A stretch of DNA of 11,922 bases from Candidatus Odyssella thessalonicensis (GTDB taxonomy: Bacteria; Pseudomonadota; Alphaproteobacteria; Bin65), in contig SBBV01000222.1 in the NCBI GenBank assembly GCA_005240015.1, forward strand, positions 1-11,922, given 5' to 3'. The translations under genes were made by a program, and so were the position numbers. The notes beneath the pieces are model-generated. The model was given only the letters and a program-made list of their open reading frames with translations, searched no databases and had not been told where the DNA came from. Shown piece by piece: positions 5,843 through 11,922 of the stretch. The stretch's first letter is position 1, and every line of letters begins with the position of its first letter.

Positions 5843-7045
5843 TCAGCGCGAAACCAGCGCCGCGAGGACCGCGTTCAGCCGCTGCCGCCCGGCTTCCGTG
5901 GCGCGCAGCGCATCGGCGGCCCACTCGATCAGCCCTGCATCGGCGAGGCGCCCGGCGGCGCGGGCGTCGACGAATTCGCGCGCCGGCTTCCCGGCTTCGC
6001 GCTCGAAGCGCGCGAGGTCGACACCTTCTTCGAGGCGCAGGCCCATCAGCAGCATCTCGCGCCCGCGCTCGGCGGCGTCGAGGGCCGTGCGTTCGACCTC
6101 GCCGCTGCCTTGCGTCTCGACATCGGCGAGCCAGGTCTCGGGGAGGCGCTGCTGGCGCGTCGCGAACTTCGTCGTGCCGAGCGTGAGCCGGCCATGCGCG
6201 CCGGGGCCGACGCCGGCATAGTCGCCATAGCGCCAATAGGTGAGGTTGTGCCGGCTCTCGGCGCCGCGGCGCGCGTGGTTCGAGATTTCATAGGCGTGGA
6301 GCCCAGCCGCGCCGAGCACGTCGCGCGTCGTCTCATAAAGATCGGCGGCAGTGTCTTCGTCGGGCAGCGCGAAATCGCCGCGCTGATAGGCGGTCATGAA
6401 CGCGGTGCCCGGCTCGATCGTGAGCTGGTAGACCGAGAGATGCTCGCCGGCATATCGAAGCGCGCTGGCAAGCTCCTGGCACCAGGCGGCGACGCTCTGG
6501 CCGGGGCGCGCATAGATGAGATCGAACGAGTATCGTTCGTAGATCGCGGCCGCGCGCTCGACGGCCGCGAGCGCCTCGGCGGCGCTGTGCTTCCTGCCCA
6601 GGAATTTGAGTGCCGCATCGTCGAGCGACTGCACGCCGATCGAGAGGCGATTGACGCCGGCATCGCGAAAGGCGCGGAATCGGTCGGCTTCGCTCACGCC
6701 GGGATTGGCCTCGAGCGTGATCTCGACGTCGGGTGCCGCCGGCCAGAGCGCGCGCACGCGCTCGAGGATCGCCGCTGCGGTTTTGGGCGACATCAGCGAG
6801 GGGGTGCCGCCGCCGAAGAACACGCTGGTGAGCGTGCGCCCCGCCGTTTCCGCCGCCGCGCGCTCGAGCTCGGCGAGATAGGCGCGCTGCCAGCGCGCCA
6901 CGTCGACGCGCTCGCGCACATGCGAGTTGAAGTCGCAATAGGGGCACTTCGAGAGGCAGAAGGGCCAATGGATGTAGAGCGCGAAGCCGGGCTCGCGCCG
7001 CGATGGTGCCTTCTGGTGAGAGAGATGGTTCGCTTCGCTCAGCAT
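5843..7045 (-). CDS. hemW: HemW, radical SAM heme chaperone
   Basis: HemW (formerly annotated as an oxygen-independent coproporphyrinogen III oxidase) binds heme and is proposed to deliver it to respiratory enzymes. In this 400-residue protein the 4Fe-4S/SAM motif is C30-x3-C34-x2-C37 in CLSKCPYCDFN; Phe replaces the extra cysteine that true HemN enzymes have two positions on, which supports HemW. GGGTPS is at 78-83, NRLSIGVQS at 132-140, and the HemW heme-binding motif HNLTYW at 266-271. The C-terminal HemN-type domain follows. ATG 7045 is the only start codon of the ATG/GTG/TTG type before the conserved YIHWPFC, but it has no ribosome binding site at normal distance, and the first nine residues are encoded by a palindromic repeat. 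It follows rdgB by 76 bases on the same strand. Confidence 0.94.
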   Translation of the reverse strand: MLSEANHLSHQKAPSRREPGFALYIHWPFCLSKCPYCDFNSHVRERVDVARWQRAYLAELERAAAETAGRTLTSVFFGGGTPSLMSPKTAAAILERVRALWPAAPDVEITLEANPGVSEADRFRAFRDAGVNRLSIGVQSLDDAALKFLGRKHSAAEALAAVERAAAIYERYSFDLIYARPGQSVAAWCQELASALRYAGEHLSVYQLTIEPGTAFMTAYQRGDFALPDEDTAADLYETTRDVLGAAGLHAYEISNHARRGAESRHNLTYWRYGDYAGVGPGAHGRLTLGTTKFATRQQRLPETWLADVETQGSGEVERTALDAAERGREMLLMGLRLEEGVDLARFEREAGKPAREFVDARAAGRLADAGLIEWAADALRATEAGRQRLNAVLAALVSR

Positions 7046-7105
7046 GACGCCGCGGTTCTACTCCTCCCGTCATCCTGGGGCCGCGCTTGCGGCCGAAGGA
7101 TCTCT
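7026..7105. repeat. Composite palindromic repeat between rdgB and hemW
   Basis: One half (7069-7102) starts GTCATCCT and closes with AAGGAT, with GGCCGC/GCGGCC-type arms around GCTT and two mismatches. The other half, read on the reverse strand from 7048, is GTCATGCTGAGCGAAGCG and runs on to ATCTCTC near 7019. The second half resembles the repeat at 2861-2902 (GTCATCCTGAGCGA). The element spans the rdgB-hemW gap and enters the first codons of hemW. Confidence 0.6.
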
Positions 7106-7121
7106 CGCCGACGAGCCACCG

Positions 7122-7709
7122 TCATCTCGACCACGCCGCGATCAGCTTCTGGAACGCGCGCGCGCGGTGGCTGATCGTATGCTTCAACGCCGGCTCCATC
7201 TCGCCGAACGTGATCAGGTGCCCCGCCGGCACGAAGATGGGATCGTAGCCGAAGCCCTTGTCGCCGCGCGGCGGCCAGGTCAGCGTGCCCTCGACCTTGC
7301 CTTCGAACACGCGGCACGCGCCGTCCGGCCAGGCGAGTGCCAGCGCTGCGACGAATGCCGCGCGGCGATCGTGCTGGCCCTTCAACGCGTCCTCGACCTT
7401 CTGCATCGCAATACGAAAATCCTTGTTGGGCCCGGCCCAGCGCGCCGAGTAGACGCCGGGGGCACCGTTGAGCGCCGCGACGGTGAGTCCGGAATCGTCG
7501 GCCAGCGCCGGAAGCTCGGCGGCGCGCGCCGCGGCCCGCGCCTTCAGCGCGGCGTTCTCCGCGAATGTATGCCCGGTTTCCTCGGGTTCAGCGAGGCCGA
7601 GCGACGCAGCCCCGACCGCGGCGATGCCCAACGGGCGGAGGAGATCCTCGAGCTCGCGCACCTTGCCCGGGTTGTGGCTGGCGACGACGAGTTTCTCTGG
7701 CCGCCGCAC
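7122..7709 (-). CDS. rdgB: XTP/dITP pyrophosphatase (RdgB/HAM1)
   Basis: This house-cleaning enzyme hydrolyses non-canonical purine nucleoside triphosphates (dITP, XTP, ITP) to monophosphate and pyrophosphate. The 195-residue length is typical. Family motifs appear in order: S11-H-N-P-G-K16 (triphosphate binding), [11 protein letters not shown] (47-57), the catalytic ADDSGL (70-75) with D71/D72, GVYSARWAG (85-93), GFGYDPIF (152-159) and SHRARAF (180-186). The start is GTG at 7709, only 6 bases after the stop of the DUF1761 gene; no good ribosome binding site is visible, so translational coupling to that gene is likely. In many alphaproteobacteria rph lies directly upstream of rdgB; here the DUF1761 gene separates them. 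Confidence 0.96.
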   Translation of the reverse strand: MRRPEKLVVASHNPGKVRELEDLLRPLGIAAVGAASLGLAEPEETGHTFAENAALKARAAARAAELPALADDSGLTVAALNGAPGVYSARWAGPNKDFRIAMQKVEDALKGQHDRRAAFVAALALAWPDGACRVFEGKVEGTLTWPPRGDKGFGYDPIFVPAGHLITFGEMEPALKHTISHRARAFQKLIAAWSR

Positions 7710-7715
7710 GGGGGC

Positions 7716-8135
7716 TCAGCCGAACGCGCCGATGACCGCCCCCACCACGACCAGCGCAAGGAGCCAATGGCCGGCGTCGATCACGGTCAGCGTCGTCTTG
7801 CGGCCGGCATAGGCGTTGTTGACCGCCATGGTCGTCACGACGAAGCCCGTCCACATCAGCGCGCCGGTGGCGATGCCGGCGAGCACGCTCACCTTGCCGG
7901 CGCCCACCGCCCCCACGATGCTGGCCAGCACGAAAGCGATGATGAGATCGGCGATGAACGAGAGCACGAACAGCGCCGGGTTCGGCCGCTGGCGCGGCCC
8001 CATCAGCTCTTCCCTGGTCCGGCCGAGCGCCGCGAGCCAGTGCTTGCCGAGCAGCGTGTACCAGACGGCGCCCACGATCCAGGCCGCGGCGCCGGCGACG
8101 AGCACGGCGATGTAGTTGATGTTGGGTTGGATCAT
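7716..8135 (-). CDS. DUF1761 family membrane protein
   Basis: This 139-residue inner-membrane protein of unknown function matches DUF1761. Four hydrophobic segments are visible at about 7-29 (IAVLVAGAAAWIVGAVWY), 55-77, 82-107 and 117-138. The first includes the family-typical AVWYTLLGKHW, and ALMWTGF with VNNAYAGRK lies before the last segment. ATG 8135 is chosen because GAGG sits 7 bases upstream and family similarity starts there; extending to 8303 would translate a palindromic repeat. It lies between rph and rdgB, where I would expect no gene, and its stop is 6 bases before the rdgB GTG, so the two probably share a transcript. No charged pore or catalytic motif stands out. Confidence 0.85.
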   Translation of the reverse strand: MIQPNINYIAVLVAGAAAWIVGAVWYTLLGKHWLAALGRTREELMGPRQRPNPALFVLSFIADLIIAFVLASIVGAVGAGKVSVLAGIATGALMWTGFVVTTMAVNNAYAGRKTTLTVIDAGHWLLALVVVGAVIGAFG

Positions 8136-8194
8136 GGGTGCGCCTCGGCTTCGGAACCGGCGGAGCGTAGCACAAATGGTTGCTCTTGAGACTT

Positions 8195-8303
8195 TTGTCG
8201 TCCCCGCGAAAGCGGGGACCCAGACGGTGCTACCGCATCGCGTGCGTTCACGGCAAAGCCACGTCGCCGGAGGCATGGGTCCCCGCTTTCGCGGGGACGA
8301 CAA
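8195..8303. repeat. Inverted pair of GC-rich palindromes
   Basis: Two 28-base units, 8195-8222 and 8276-8303, are exact reverse complements separated by 53 bases. Each unit is itself a hairpin with a 6-bp CCCCGC/GCGGGG core around GAAA. The core resembles a widespread proteobacterial intergenic repeat. The pair fills the gap between the rph stop and the DUF1761 start and could fold into one long stem-loop. Confidence 0.85.
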
Positions 8304-8315
8304 GTGATTTGCTGC

Positions 8316-9035
8316 CTAAAACTTCCCCAGCGCCTTCTTCTGCGCGAGGCAGAGTTCGGCGATGCCTTTGCGCGCAAGGCGCAACAGGTCGAGGAACTGC
8401 GCTTCGGCGAAGGGCGCCTTCTCGGCCGTGCCCTGGATCTCAATGATGCGGCCTTCGCCGGTGAGCACGAAATTGGCGTCGGCCTCGGCCGCGCTGTCCT
8501 CGGCGTAGTCGAGGTCGAGCACGGCCTCACCTTCGTGGATGCCGCAGGAGACGGCCGCGACCTGCCCGGTGAGCGGCACGTGCTCGATCTCGCCCTCCCT
8601 GACCAGCCATTCGAACGCGCGGTGCAGCGCCACCCAGGCGCCGGTGATGGCGGCGGTGCGCGTGCCGCCATCGGCCTGGAGCACGTCGCAATCGATCGTG
8701 ATCTGGCGCTCGCCGAACGCGGCGAGATCGGTGACCGCGCGCAAGCTGCGCCCGATCAGCCGCTGGATCTCCTGCGTGCGGCCGCTCTGCTTGCCGCGCG
8801 CGGCCTCGCGGTCGGTGCGCGTATGGGTCGACCGCGGCAGCATGCCGTACTCGGCGGTGACCCAGCCCTTGCCGGTGTTGCGCAGGAACGGCGGCACCCG
8901 CTCCTCGACCGAGGCCGTCACCAGCACATGGGTGTTGCCGAATTTCGCCAGGCACGAGCCTTCGGCATGCACGGCGAAGCCGGGCTCGAGCACGATCGGG
9001 CGCAACTGGTCCGGGGCGCGGCCGGAGGGACGCAT
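8316..9035 (-). CDS. rph: Ribonuclease PH
   Basis: RNase PH is a phosphorolytic 3'-5' exoribonuclease that trims tRNA and other RNA 3' ends, acting as a hexameric ring in the cytoplasm. The 239 residues match the family length. Visible signatures are [13 protein letters not shown] at the start, [16 protein letters not shown] (56-70), [15 protein letters not shown] (85-99) with phosphate-site R86, [12 protein letters not shown] (121-132) with R126, and [13 protein letters not shown] (174-186) carrying the metal-site D180 and D186. All key residues are intact. ATG 9035 begins at the conserved N-terminus; only a weak GAG-type ribosome site precedes it. It diverges from hrcA, sharing a 125-base intergenic region. 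Confidence 0.97.
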   Translation of the reverse strand: MRPSGRAPDQLRPIVLEPGFAVHAEGSCLAKFGNTHVLVTASVEERVPPFLRNTGKGWVTAEYGMLPRSTHTRTDREAARGKQSGRTQEIQRLIGRSLRAVTDLAAFGERQITIDCDVLQADGGTRTAAITGAWVALHRAFEWLVREGEIEHVPLTGQVAAVSCGIHEGEAVLDLDYAEDSAAEADANFVLTGEGRIIEIQGTAEKAPFAEAQFLDLLRLARKGIAELCLAQKKALGKF

Positions 9036-9110
9036 GGGGCAGGCTCGTTCGGGGATGAGCGACCCCTCTTAACCCCTTGCCGGATAAGCGTCCAGCGGCG
9101 CGCCGGCGCG

Positions 9111-9139
9111 TTGACGGCTCACCGGCCTCTCCCTACATA
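9111..9139 (+). promoter_or_regulatory. Sigma-70-type promoter of hrcA-grpE
   Basis: TTGACG (9111-9116) and TACATA (9134-9139) are separated by exactly 17 bases, giving a good vegetative promoter about 15 bases from an expected start site near 9146. The hrcA ATG is at 9161, so the leader would be short. The -10 surroundings (CCCTACATA) also slightly resemble alphaproteobacterial RpoH sites, but the -35 does not. No CIRCE repeat lies nearby. Confidence 0.55.
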
Positions 9140-9160
9140 TCGGCGGTTCCAAGGACAGCG

Positions 9161-10243
9161 ATGAGCAAGACCGACCACGACGCCCTGCGCGACACCGCCA
9201 TCGCGGCGCTCTCGAAGCGCTCGCGCGACGTGCTGCGCCATGTCATCGAGCAATACATGGAATCGGGCGAGCCGGTGGGCTCGCGCACGATCTCGCGCCT
9301 CGACGGCGTCGGCCTTTCGCCGGCCAGCATCCGCAACGTGATGTCGGACTTGGAGGAGGTCGGGCTCCTGTTCGCGCCCCATGCCTCGGCCGGGCGCCTT
9401 CCGACCGATCTCGGCATGCGCCTCTTCGTCGACGGCCTGCTCGAAGTGGGGCGCTTGACCGAAGAGGAGCGCGCCGACATCGAGAGCCGCTGCGCGGCCA
9501 AGGGCGCCAGCCCCGACCGCGTGCTCGAGCAGGTGAGCCAGTCGCTCGCCGGCCTGACGCGCCATGCCGGCCTCGTGGTGGCGCCCAAGACCGAGGCGCC
9601 GCTGAAGCACATCGAATTCGTGAACCTCCGCCCCGGCCGCGCGCTGGTCGTGCTCGTGTTCGAGAACGGCATCGTCGAGAACCGCATCATCGAGGTGCCG
9701 CTCGGCATCCCCACCTCGGCGCTGGTCGAGGCCGGGAACTATCTCACGGCCAAGCTCGTGGGGCGGACGATCGGCGAGGCGCGCGACGCGATCACGGCCG
9801 AGCTCCACCTGCACCGTGCGCAGATCGACGCCGTGACGCGGGACCTGGTCTCGCGCGGGCTCGCGGTCTGGGCCGGCGACGGGCAACAGGCGCCCGATTC
9901 GGGCGCCCTCATCATCCGCGGCACCGCGCAGCTGCTCGACGACGTGACCGCGATCGAGGATTTGGAGCGCGTGCGGCGCCTGTTCGAGGCGCTCGAGACG
10001 AAGGAGACCATGGTGCGCCTGCTCGATCTCGCGCAGGAGGCCAACGGCGTGCAGATCTTCATCGGGGCCGAGAACGATCTCTTCCGCAATACCGGCTGCT
10101 CGATGATCCTCTCGCCCTACAAGAACAGCGGAGAGAAGGTGGTCGGCTGCATCGGCGTGATCGGACCCAGGCGCATGAACTATGCGCGCATCATTCCGAT
10201 GGTGGATTACACCGCGCAGGTGGTCGGCCGATTGCTGGGATAG
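9161..10243 (+). CDS. hrcA: Heat-inducible transcription repressor HrcA
   Basis: HrcA represses chaperone genes by binding CIRCE inverted repeats and depends on GroEL for active folding. In this 360-residue protein the N-terminal winged helix includes SKRSRDVLRHVIEQYMESGE (18-37), GSRTIS (40-45) and SPASIRNVMSDLEEVGLL (53-70), followed by HASAGRLPTD (74-83), the diagnostic HrcA turn. The GAF-like and dimerisation regions follow, ending in IGVIGPRRMNYARIIPMVDYTAQ, a strongly conserved C-terminal block. ATG 9161 is chosen over the upstream ATG 9077 because AAGGA lies 5 bases upstream and because the promoter at 9111-9139 lies inside the longer version. grpE follows after 9 bases, so the two are an operon. 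No CIRCE operator is seen before hrcA, so its known targets, such as groESL, would be elsewhere. Confidence 0.96.
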   Translation: MSKTDHDALRDTAIAALSKRSRDVLRHVIEQYMESGEPVGSRTISRLDGVGLSPASIRNVMSDLEEVGLLFAPHASAGRLPTDLGMRLFVDGLLEVGRLTEEERADIESRCAAKGASPDRVLEQVSQSLAGLTRHAGLVVAPKTEAPLKHIEFVNLRPGRALVVLVFENGIVENRIIEVPLGIPTSALVEAGNYLTAKLVGRTIGEARDAITAELHLHRAQIDAVTRDLVSRGLAVWAGDGQQAPDSGALIIRGTAQLLDDVTAIEDLERVRRLFEALETKETMVRLLDLAQEANGVQIFIGAENDLFRNTGCSMILSPYKNSGEKVVGCIGVIGPRRMNYARIIPMVDYTAQVVGRLLG

Positions 10244-10252
10244 GAACGCGGA

Positions 10253-10978
10253 ATGACGGATACGCAGAAGGACGAAAAGCTGCCCAACGGGCCGGGCGAG
10301 CGGGGCGCCGAGCCGCAGACGCCGGCCAACGACCCCGGCCCGGAAGCGGTGCCGGCGGAGCCCGAGGCGCAGCGCGCGGGCGACATGTCGCGCGCCGAGC
10401 TCGAGGCCCGGTTCGCGGCGCTCGCGGCGCAGCTGGCGGAAAAGACGGCCCAGCTGGCGGAGAAGACCGCCGAGCTCGCGTCGTTCAAGGACAGCGCGCT
10501 GCGCCAGCTCGCCGAGAAGGAGAACCAGCGCCGCCGCGCCGAGAACGAGATGGCCGAGATGCGCAAGTTCGGCGCCGCGCATTTCGCGCGCGACGCGCTG
10601 GCGATCGCCGACAATCTCCGGCGGGCGTTGGCCGCGGCCGCCGCGCCCACCGAGGATCAGTCGGCGCGCGCGCAGGTGCTCGACGGACTGCGCCAGGGCG
10701 TCGAGCTGATCGAGCGCGAGTTCATGGCCATCCTGGAGCGGCACGGCATCAAGCGCATCGATCCGCTCGGCGAGAAATTCGATCCCAACTGGCATCAGGC
10801 CATGTTCGAGGCCGAGACCCCCGGCGCCGAACCCGGCACCGTGGTTCAGGTCGTGCAGGCCGGCTATCGCCTCCACGATCGCCTCTTGCGCCCGGCGATG
10901 GTCGGGGTGGCCAAGGGCAAAGCCAGCGTTCCGGCGCCGGTGCCGGAGCCGCCGAAAGACGACACCTCGGGCCAATAG
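10253..10978 (+). CDS. grpE: Nucleotide exchange factor GrpE
   Basis: GrpE is the dimeric co-chaperone that drives ADP release from DnaK. In this 241-residue protein a Pro/Glu-rich disordered tail (1-43) precedes a long coiled coil (about 46-107), a helical region (about 108-164) and the C-terminal beta-domain with the signature FDPNWHQAMFEAETPG (176-191), then VVQVVQAGYRLHDRLLRPAMV. The last 20 residues are a Pro-rich tail. Residues 60-66 and 67-73 are an exact tandem copy of QLAEKTA, one heptad of the coiled coil, encoded by near-identical 21-base units. ATG 10253 has AGGA overlapping the hrcA stop, 7 bases upstream. dnaK is not in the window, so chaperone partners are encoded elsewhere. 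Confidence 0.97.
   Translation: MTDTQKDEKLPNGPGERGAEPQTPANDPGPEAVPAEPEAQRAGDMSRAELEARFAALAAQLAEKTAQLAEKTAELASFKDSALRQLAEKENQRRRAENEMAEMRKFGAAHFARDALAIADNLRRALAAAAAPTEDQSARAQVLDGLRQGVELIEREFMAILERHGIKRIDPLGEKFDPNWHQAMFEAETPGAEPGTVVQVVQAGYRLHDRLLRPAMVGVAKGKASVPAPVPEPPKDDTSGQ
10430..10471 (+). repeat. Tandem 21-bp duplication within grpE
   Basis: Two units, 10430-10450 and 10451-10471, differ at only two third-codon positions and each encodes QLAEKTA. The unit is exactly one coiled-coil heptad, so the duplication keeps the helix register. A more degenerate third copy (AELASFK) follows. Confidence 0.8.
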
Positions 10979-11008
10979 CGGCCGCTCGCTGCATCGGCGC
11001 TTTTCGTG

Positions 11009-11053
11009 CTTCGAGGCGCGGCGAACGCAATTTGCGTTCGCTGTGCCTCGAAG
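11009..11053. repeat. 22-bp near-perfect hairpin between grpE and MocR-like gene
   Basis: Arms 11009-11030 and 11032-11053 pair along 22 positions with only two G-U wobbles in RNA, around a single central T. The outer part is CTTCGAGGC/GCCTCGAAG and the inner part GCGAACGCAA/TTGCGTTCGC. It lies in the 91-base gap between convergent genes. No T-tract follows on either strand, so it is a REP-like palindrome that may still block read-through in both directions. Confidence 0.75.
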
Positions 11054-11069
11054 GACGCACCGTGAAGCG

Positions 11070-11922
11070 TCAGAGTCGGGCCGCTTCGATCGCCGCCGCG
11101 AGATTGCGCACCGCGCGCGGCATTTGCGCCTCGGGCGTGCCGGCGAAGCCGAGCACGAAGCCGGACATGCGTTTGGCACCGGCATAGTAGGCCGAGAGCG
11201 GCGGCGCGTGCACTCGGCGCGCAAGCGCGCGCCGGCTCGCCGCGTCGTCGTCGACGTCGACGAGGAGCCGCGCGGTGAGGTGCAGTCCGGCTTCTGGGGC
11301 GTCGCCGGGATCGAGCAACCCTGCTGCTTCGCGCGTGAGCGCCGCGATCAGCGCCTCGCGGCGCGCCGCGTAGAGCACGCGCATCCGGCGGAGATGCGCG
11401 GACAGCCGGCCCTCCGTGATGAAGCGCGCGAGCGCATGCTGCGTCAGGCCTGGCGGCTGACGGTCGGCGGCGGCCTTGAACGCGGCGAAGCGCGCGGCCA
11501 CGGCCGGCGGCACGATCAGGTAGCCGAGCCTGAGGCCCGGCGCCAACACCTTGCTGAACGTGCCGAGGAACAGCACGCGCTCGCCGCGATCGAGCGTGTA
11601 GAGCGGCGCGAGCGGCCGGCCCGCATAGCGATAGTCGCCGGCGTAATCGTCCTCGAGGATCCATGCATCGGCGCGCTCGGCCCAGTCGAGCAGCGCGAGG
11701 CGCCGGCCGAGGCTCATGCTGCCGCCGAGCGGATATTGCTGGGCGGGTGAGACGAACGCGATGCGCGCGTGCGGCGCGCGCCGCGCGCCGGCGGCGACGT
11801 CGATGCCCTCGCCGTCAACCGGCACCGGCACGGGGCGAAGTGCCGCCGCGTGAAACGCCCCGCGCCCCGCCGGGTAGCCCGGCTCCTCGCACCAGACGGC
11901 ATCGCCCGGCTCGGCGAGCGCG
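11070..11922 (-). CDS. MocR/PdxR-type GntR-family regulator, aminotransferase domain (5' partial)
   Basis: The visible 284 residues are the C-terminal fold-type I aminotransferase-like domain of a MocR-family transcription factor; the expected N-terminal GntR winged helix lies beyond the window. The frame stays open to the edge and starts ALAEPGDAVWCEEPGYPAGRGAF, as in this family. Then come FVSPAQQYPLGGSMS, the PLP-contact region WILEDDYAGDYRY, and LFLGTFSKVLAPGLRLGY with the PLP-binding lysine codon at 11550-11552. HLTARLLVDVD and a final helix close the domain. Such proteins often control genes for pyridoxal phosphate, GABA or taurine use; the target here is unknown. GTG 11829-11831 is internal, not the start. 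A stand-alone aminotransferase is less likely given the EDDY and FSKVLAPGLRLGY signatures. Confidence 0.87.
   Translation of the reverse strand, partial: ALAEPGDAVWCEEPGYPAGRGAFHAAALRPVPVPVDGEGIDVAAGARRAPHARIAFVSPAQQYPLGGSMSLGRRLALLDWAERADAWILEDDYAGDYRYAGRPLAPLYTLDRGERVLFLGTFSKVLAPGLRLGYLIVPPAVAARFAAFKAAADRQPPGLTQHALARFITEGRLSAHLRRMRVLYAARREALIAALTREAAGLLDPGDAPEAGLHLTARLLVDVDDDAASRRALARRVHAPPLSAYYAGAKRMSGFVLGFAGTPEAQMPRAVRNLAAAIEAARL

Noticed and set aside
6110..7174. A long forward open frame opposite hemW
   Set aside because: It is antisense to a secure hemW gene and reads as low-complexity Arg/Ala/Glu sequence; a GC-bias shadow.
7044..8189. A 381-codon forward frame over rdgB and DUF1761
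   Set aside because: It is antisense to rdgB and DUF1761 and begins inside a palindromic repeat; composition is typical of an antisense frame.
8136..8303. Possible N-terminal extension of the DUF1761 protein
   Set aside because: It would translate the palindromic repeats (SSPRKRGP- and WVPAFAGTT-type peptides typical of translated repeats), and a good ribosome site exists for ATG 8135.
9077..9160. Upstream start for HrcA at 9077
   Set aside because: The extra 28 residues have no family similarity, overlap the likely promoter, and ATG 9161 has AAGGA at ideal spacing.
9036..9160. CIRCE operator before hrcA
   Set aside because: Neither the TTAGCACTC arm nor a recognisable degenerate form is present on either strand.
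9119..11224. A 701-codon open frame on the reverse strand opposite hrcA and grpE
   Set aside because: It mirrors two certain genes with all family motifs, is rich in Arg/His/Leu as expected for an antisense frame of high-GC codons, and has no recognisable domain.
1..11922. CRISPR array, tRNA, rRNA, phage or transposase genes
   Set aside because: No regularly spaced direct repeats, no cloverleaf with acceptor and T-loop signals, and no recombinase or transposase motifs were seen in any frame.

Overview
This window is GC-rich, densely coding chromosomal DNA. It most likely comes from an alphaproteobacterium of the Rhodospirillales/Hyphomicrobiales type; the exact lineage cannot be resolved from here. 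The clues are the conserved hemW, rdgB, rph, hrcA, grpE neighbourhood, an NDUFAF5-like methyltransferase and a DUF1178 protein near each other, a class A small heat-shock protein behind a ROSE-like 5' leader, and several short palindromic repeats of the kind common in these genomes. I see no tRNA, rRNA, CRISPR array, phage or transposase gene.

Left part (1-2870): the 3' part of an alpha/beta hydrolase gene and a small uncharacterised gene form a forward pair. Convergent to them are reverse-strand thpR (RNA 2',3'-cyclic phosphodiesterase) and a DUF1178 zinc-ribbon gene. A forward SAM-dependent methyltransferase gene follows, diverging from DUF1178.

Middle (2925-5652): a tight reverse-strand operon runs from an SDR oxidoreductase through a small exported protein (possibly Rap1a/Tai-like) to the NDUFAF5-like methyltransferase, with gaps of 10 and 11 bases. 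Upstream of it is a reverse-strand hsp20 gene with a complete heat-shock control package: a sigma-32-type promoter, a leader of about 100 bases with three predicted hairpins, the last of which masks the ribosome binding site, and a rho-independent terminator.

Right part (5843-11922): reverse-strand rph, a DUF1761 membrane protein, rdgB and hemW. The DUF1761 gene and a perfect inverted-repeat pair lie between rph and rdgB, and a palindromic repeat sits between rdgB and hemW and appears to supply the hemW start codon. Divergent from rph is the hrcA-grpE operon, with a good sigma-70-type promoter and no CIRCE operator. The window ends inside a convergent MocR/PdxR-type regulator gene, separated from grpE by a 22-bp near-perfect hairpin.

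The common themes are protein quality control (Hsp20, HrcA, GrpE) and RNA/nucleotide housekeeping (RNase PH, RdgB, ThpR), with heme handling (HemW) and respiratory assembly (NDUFAF5-like) alongside. I found no convincing new multi-gene system. The most informative signals are regulatory (the hsp20 leader) and structural (palindromic repeats shaping gene boundaries).
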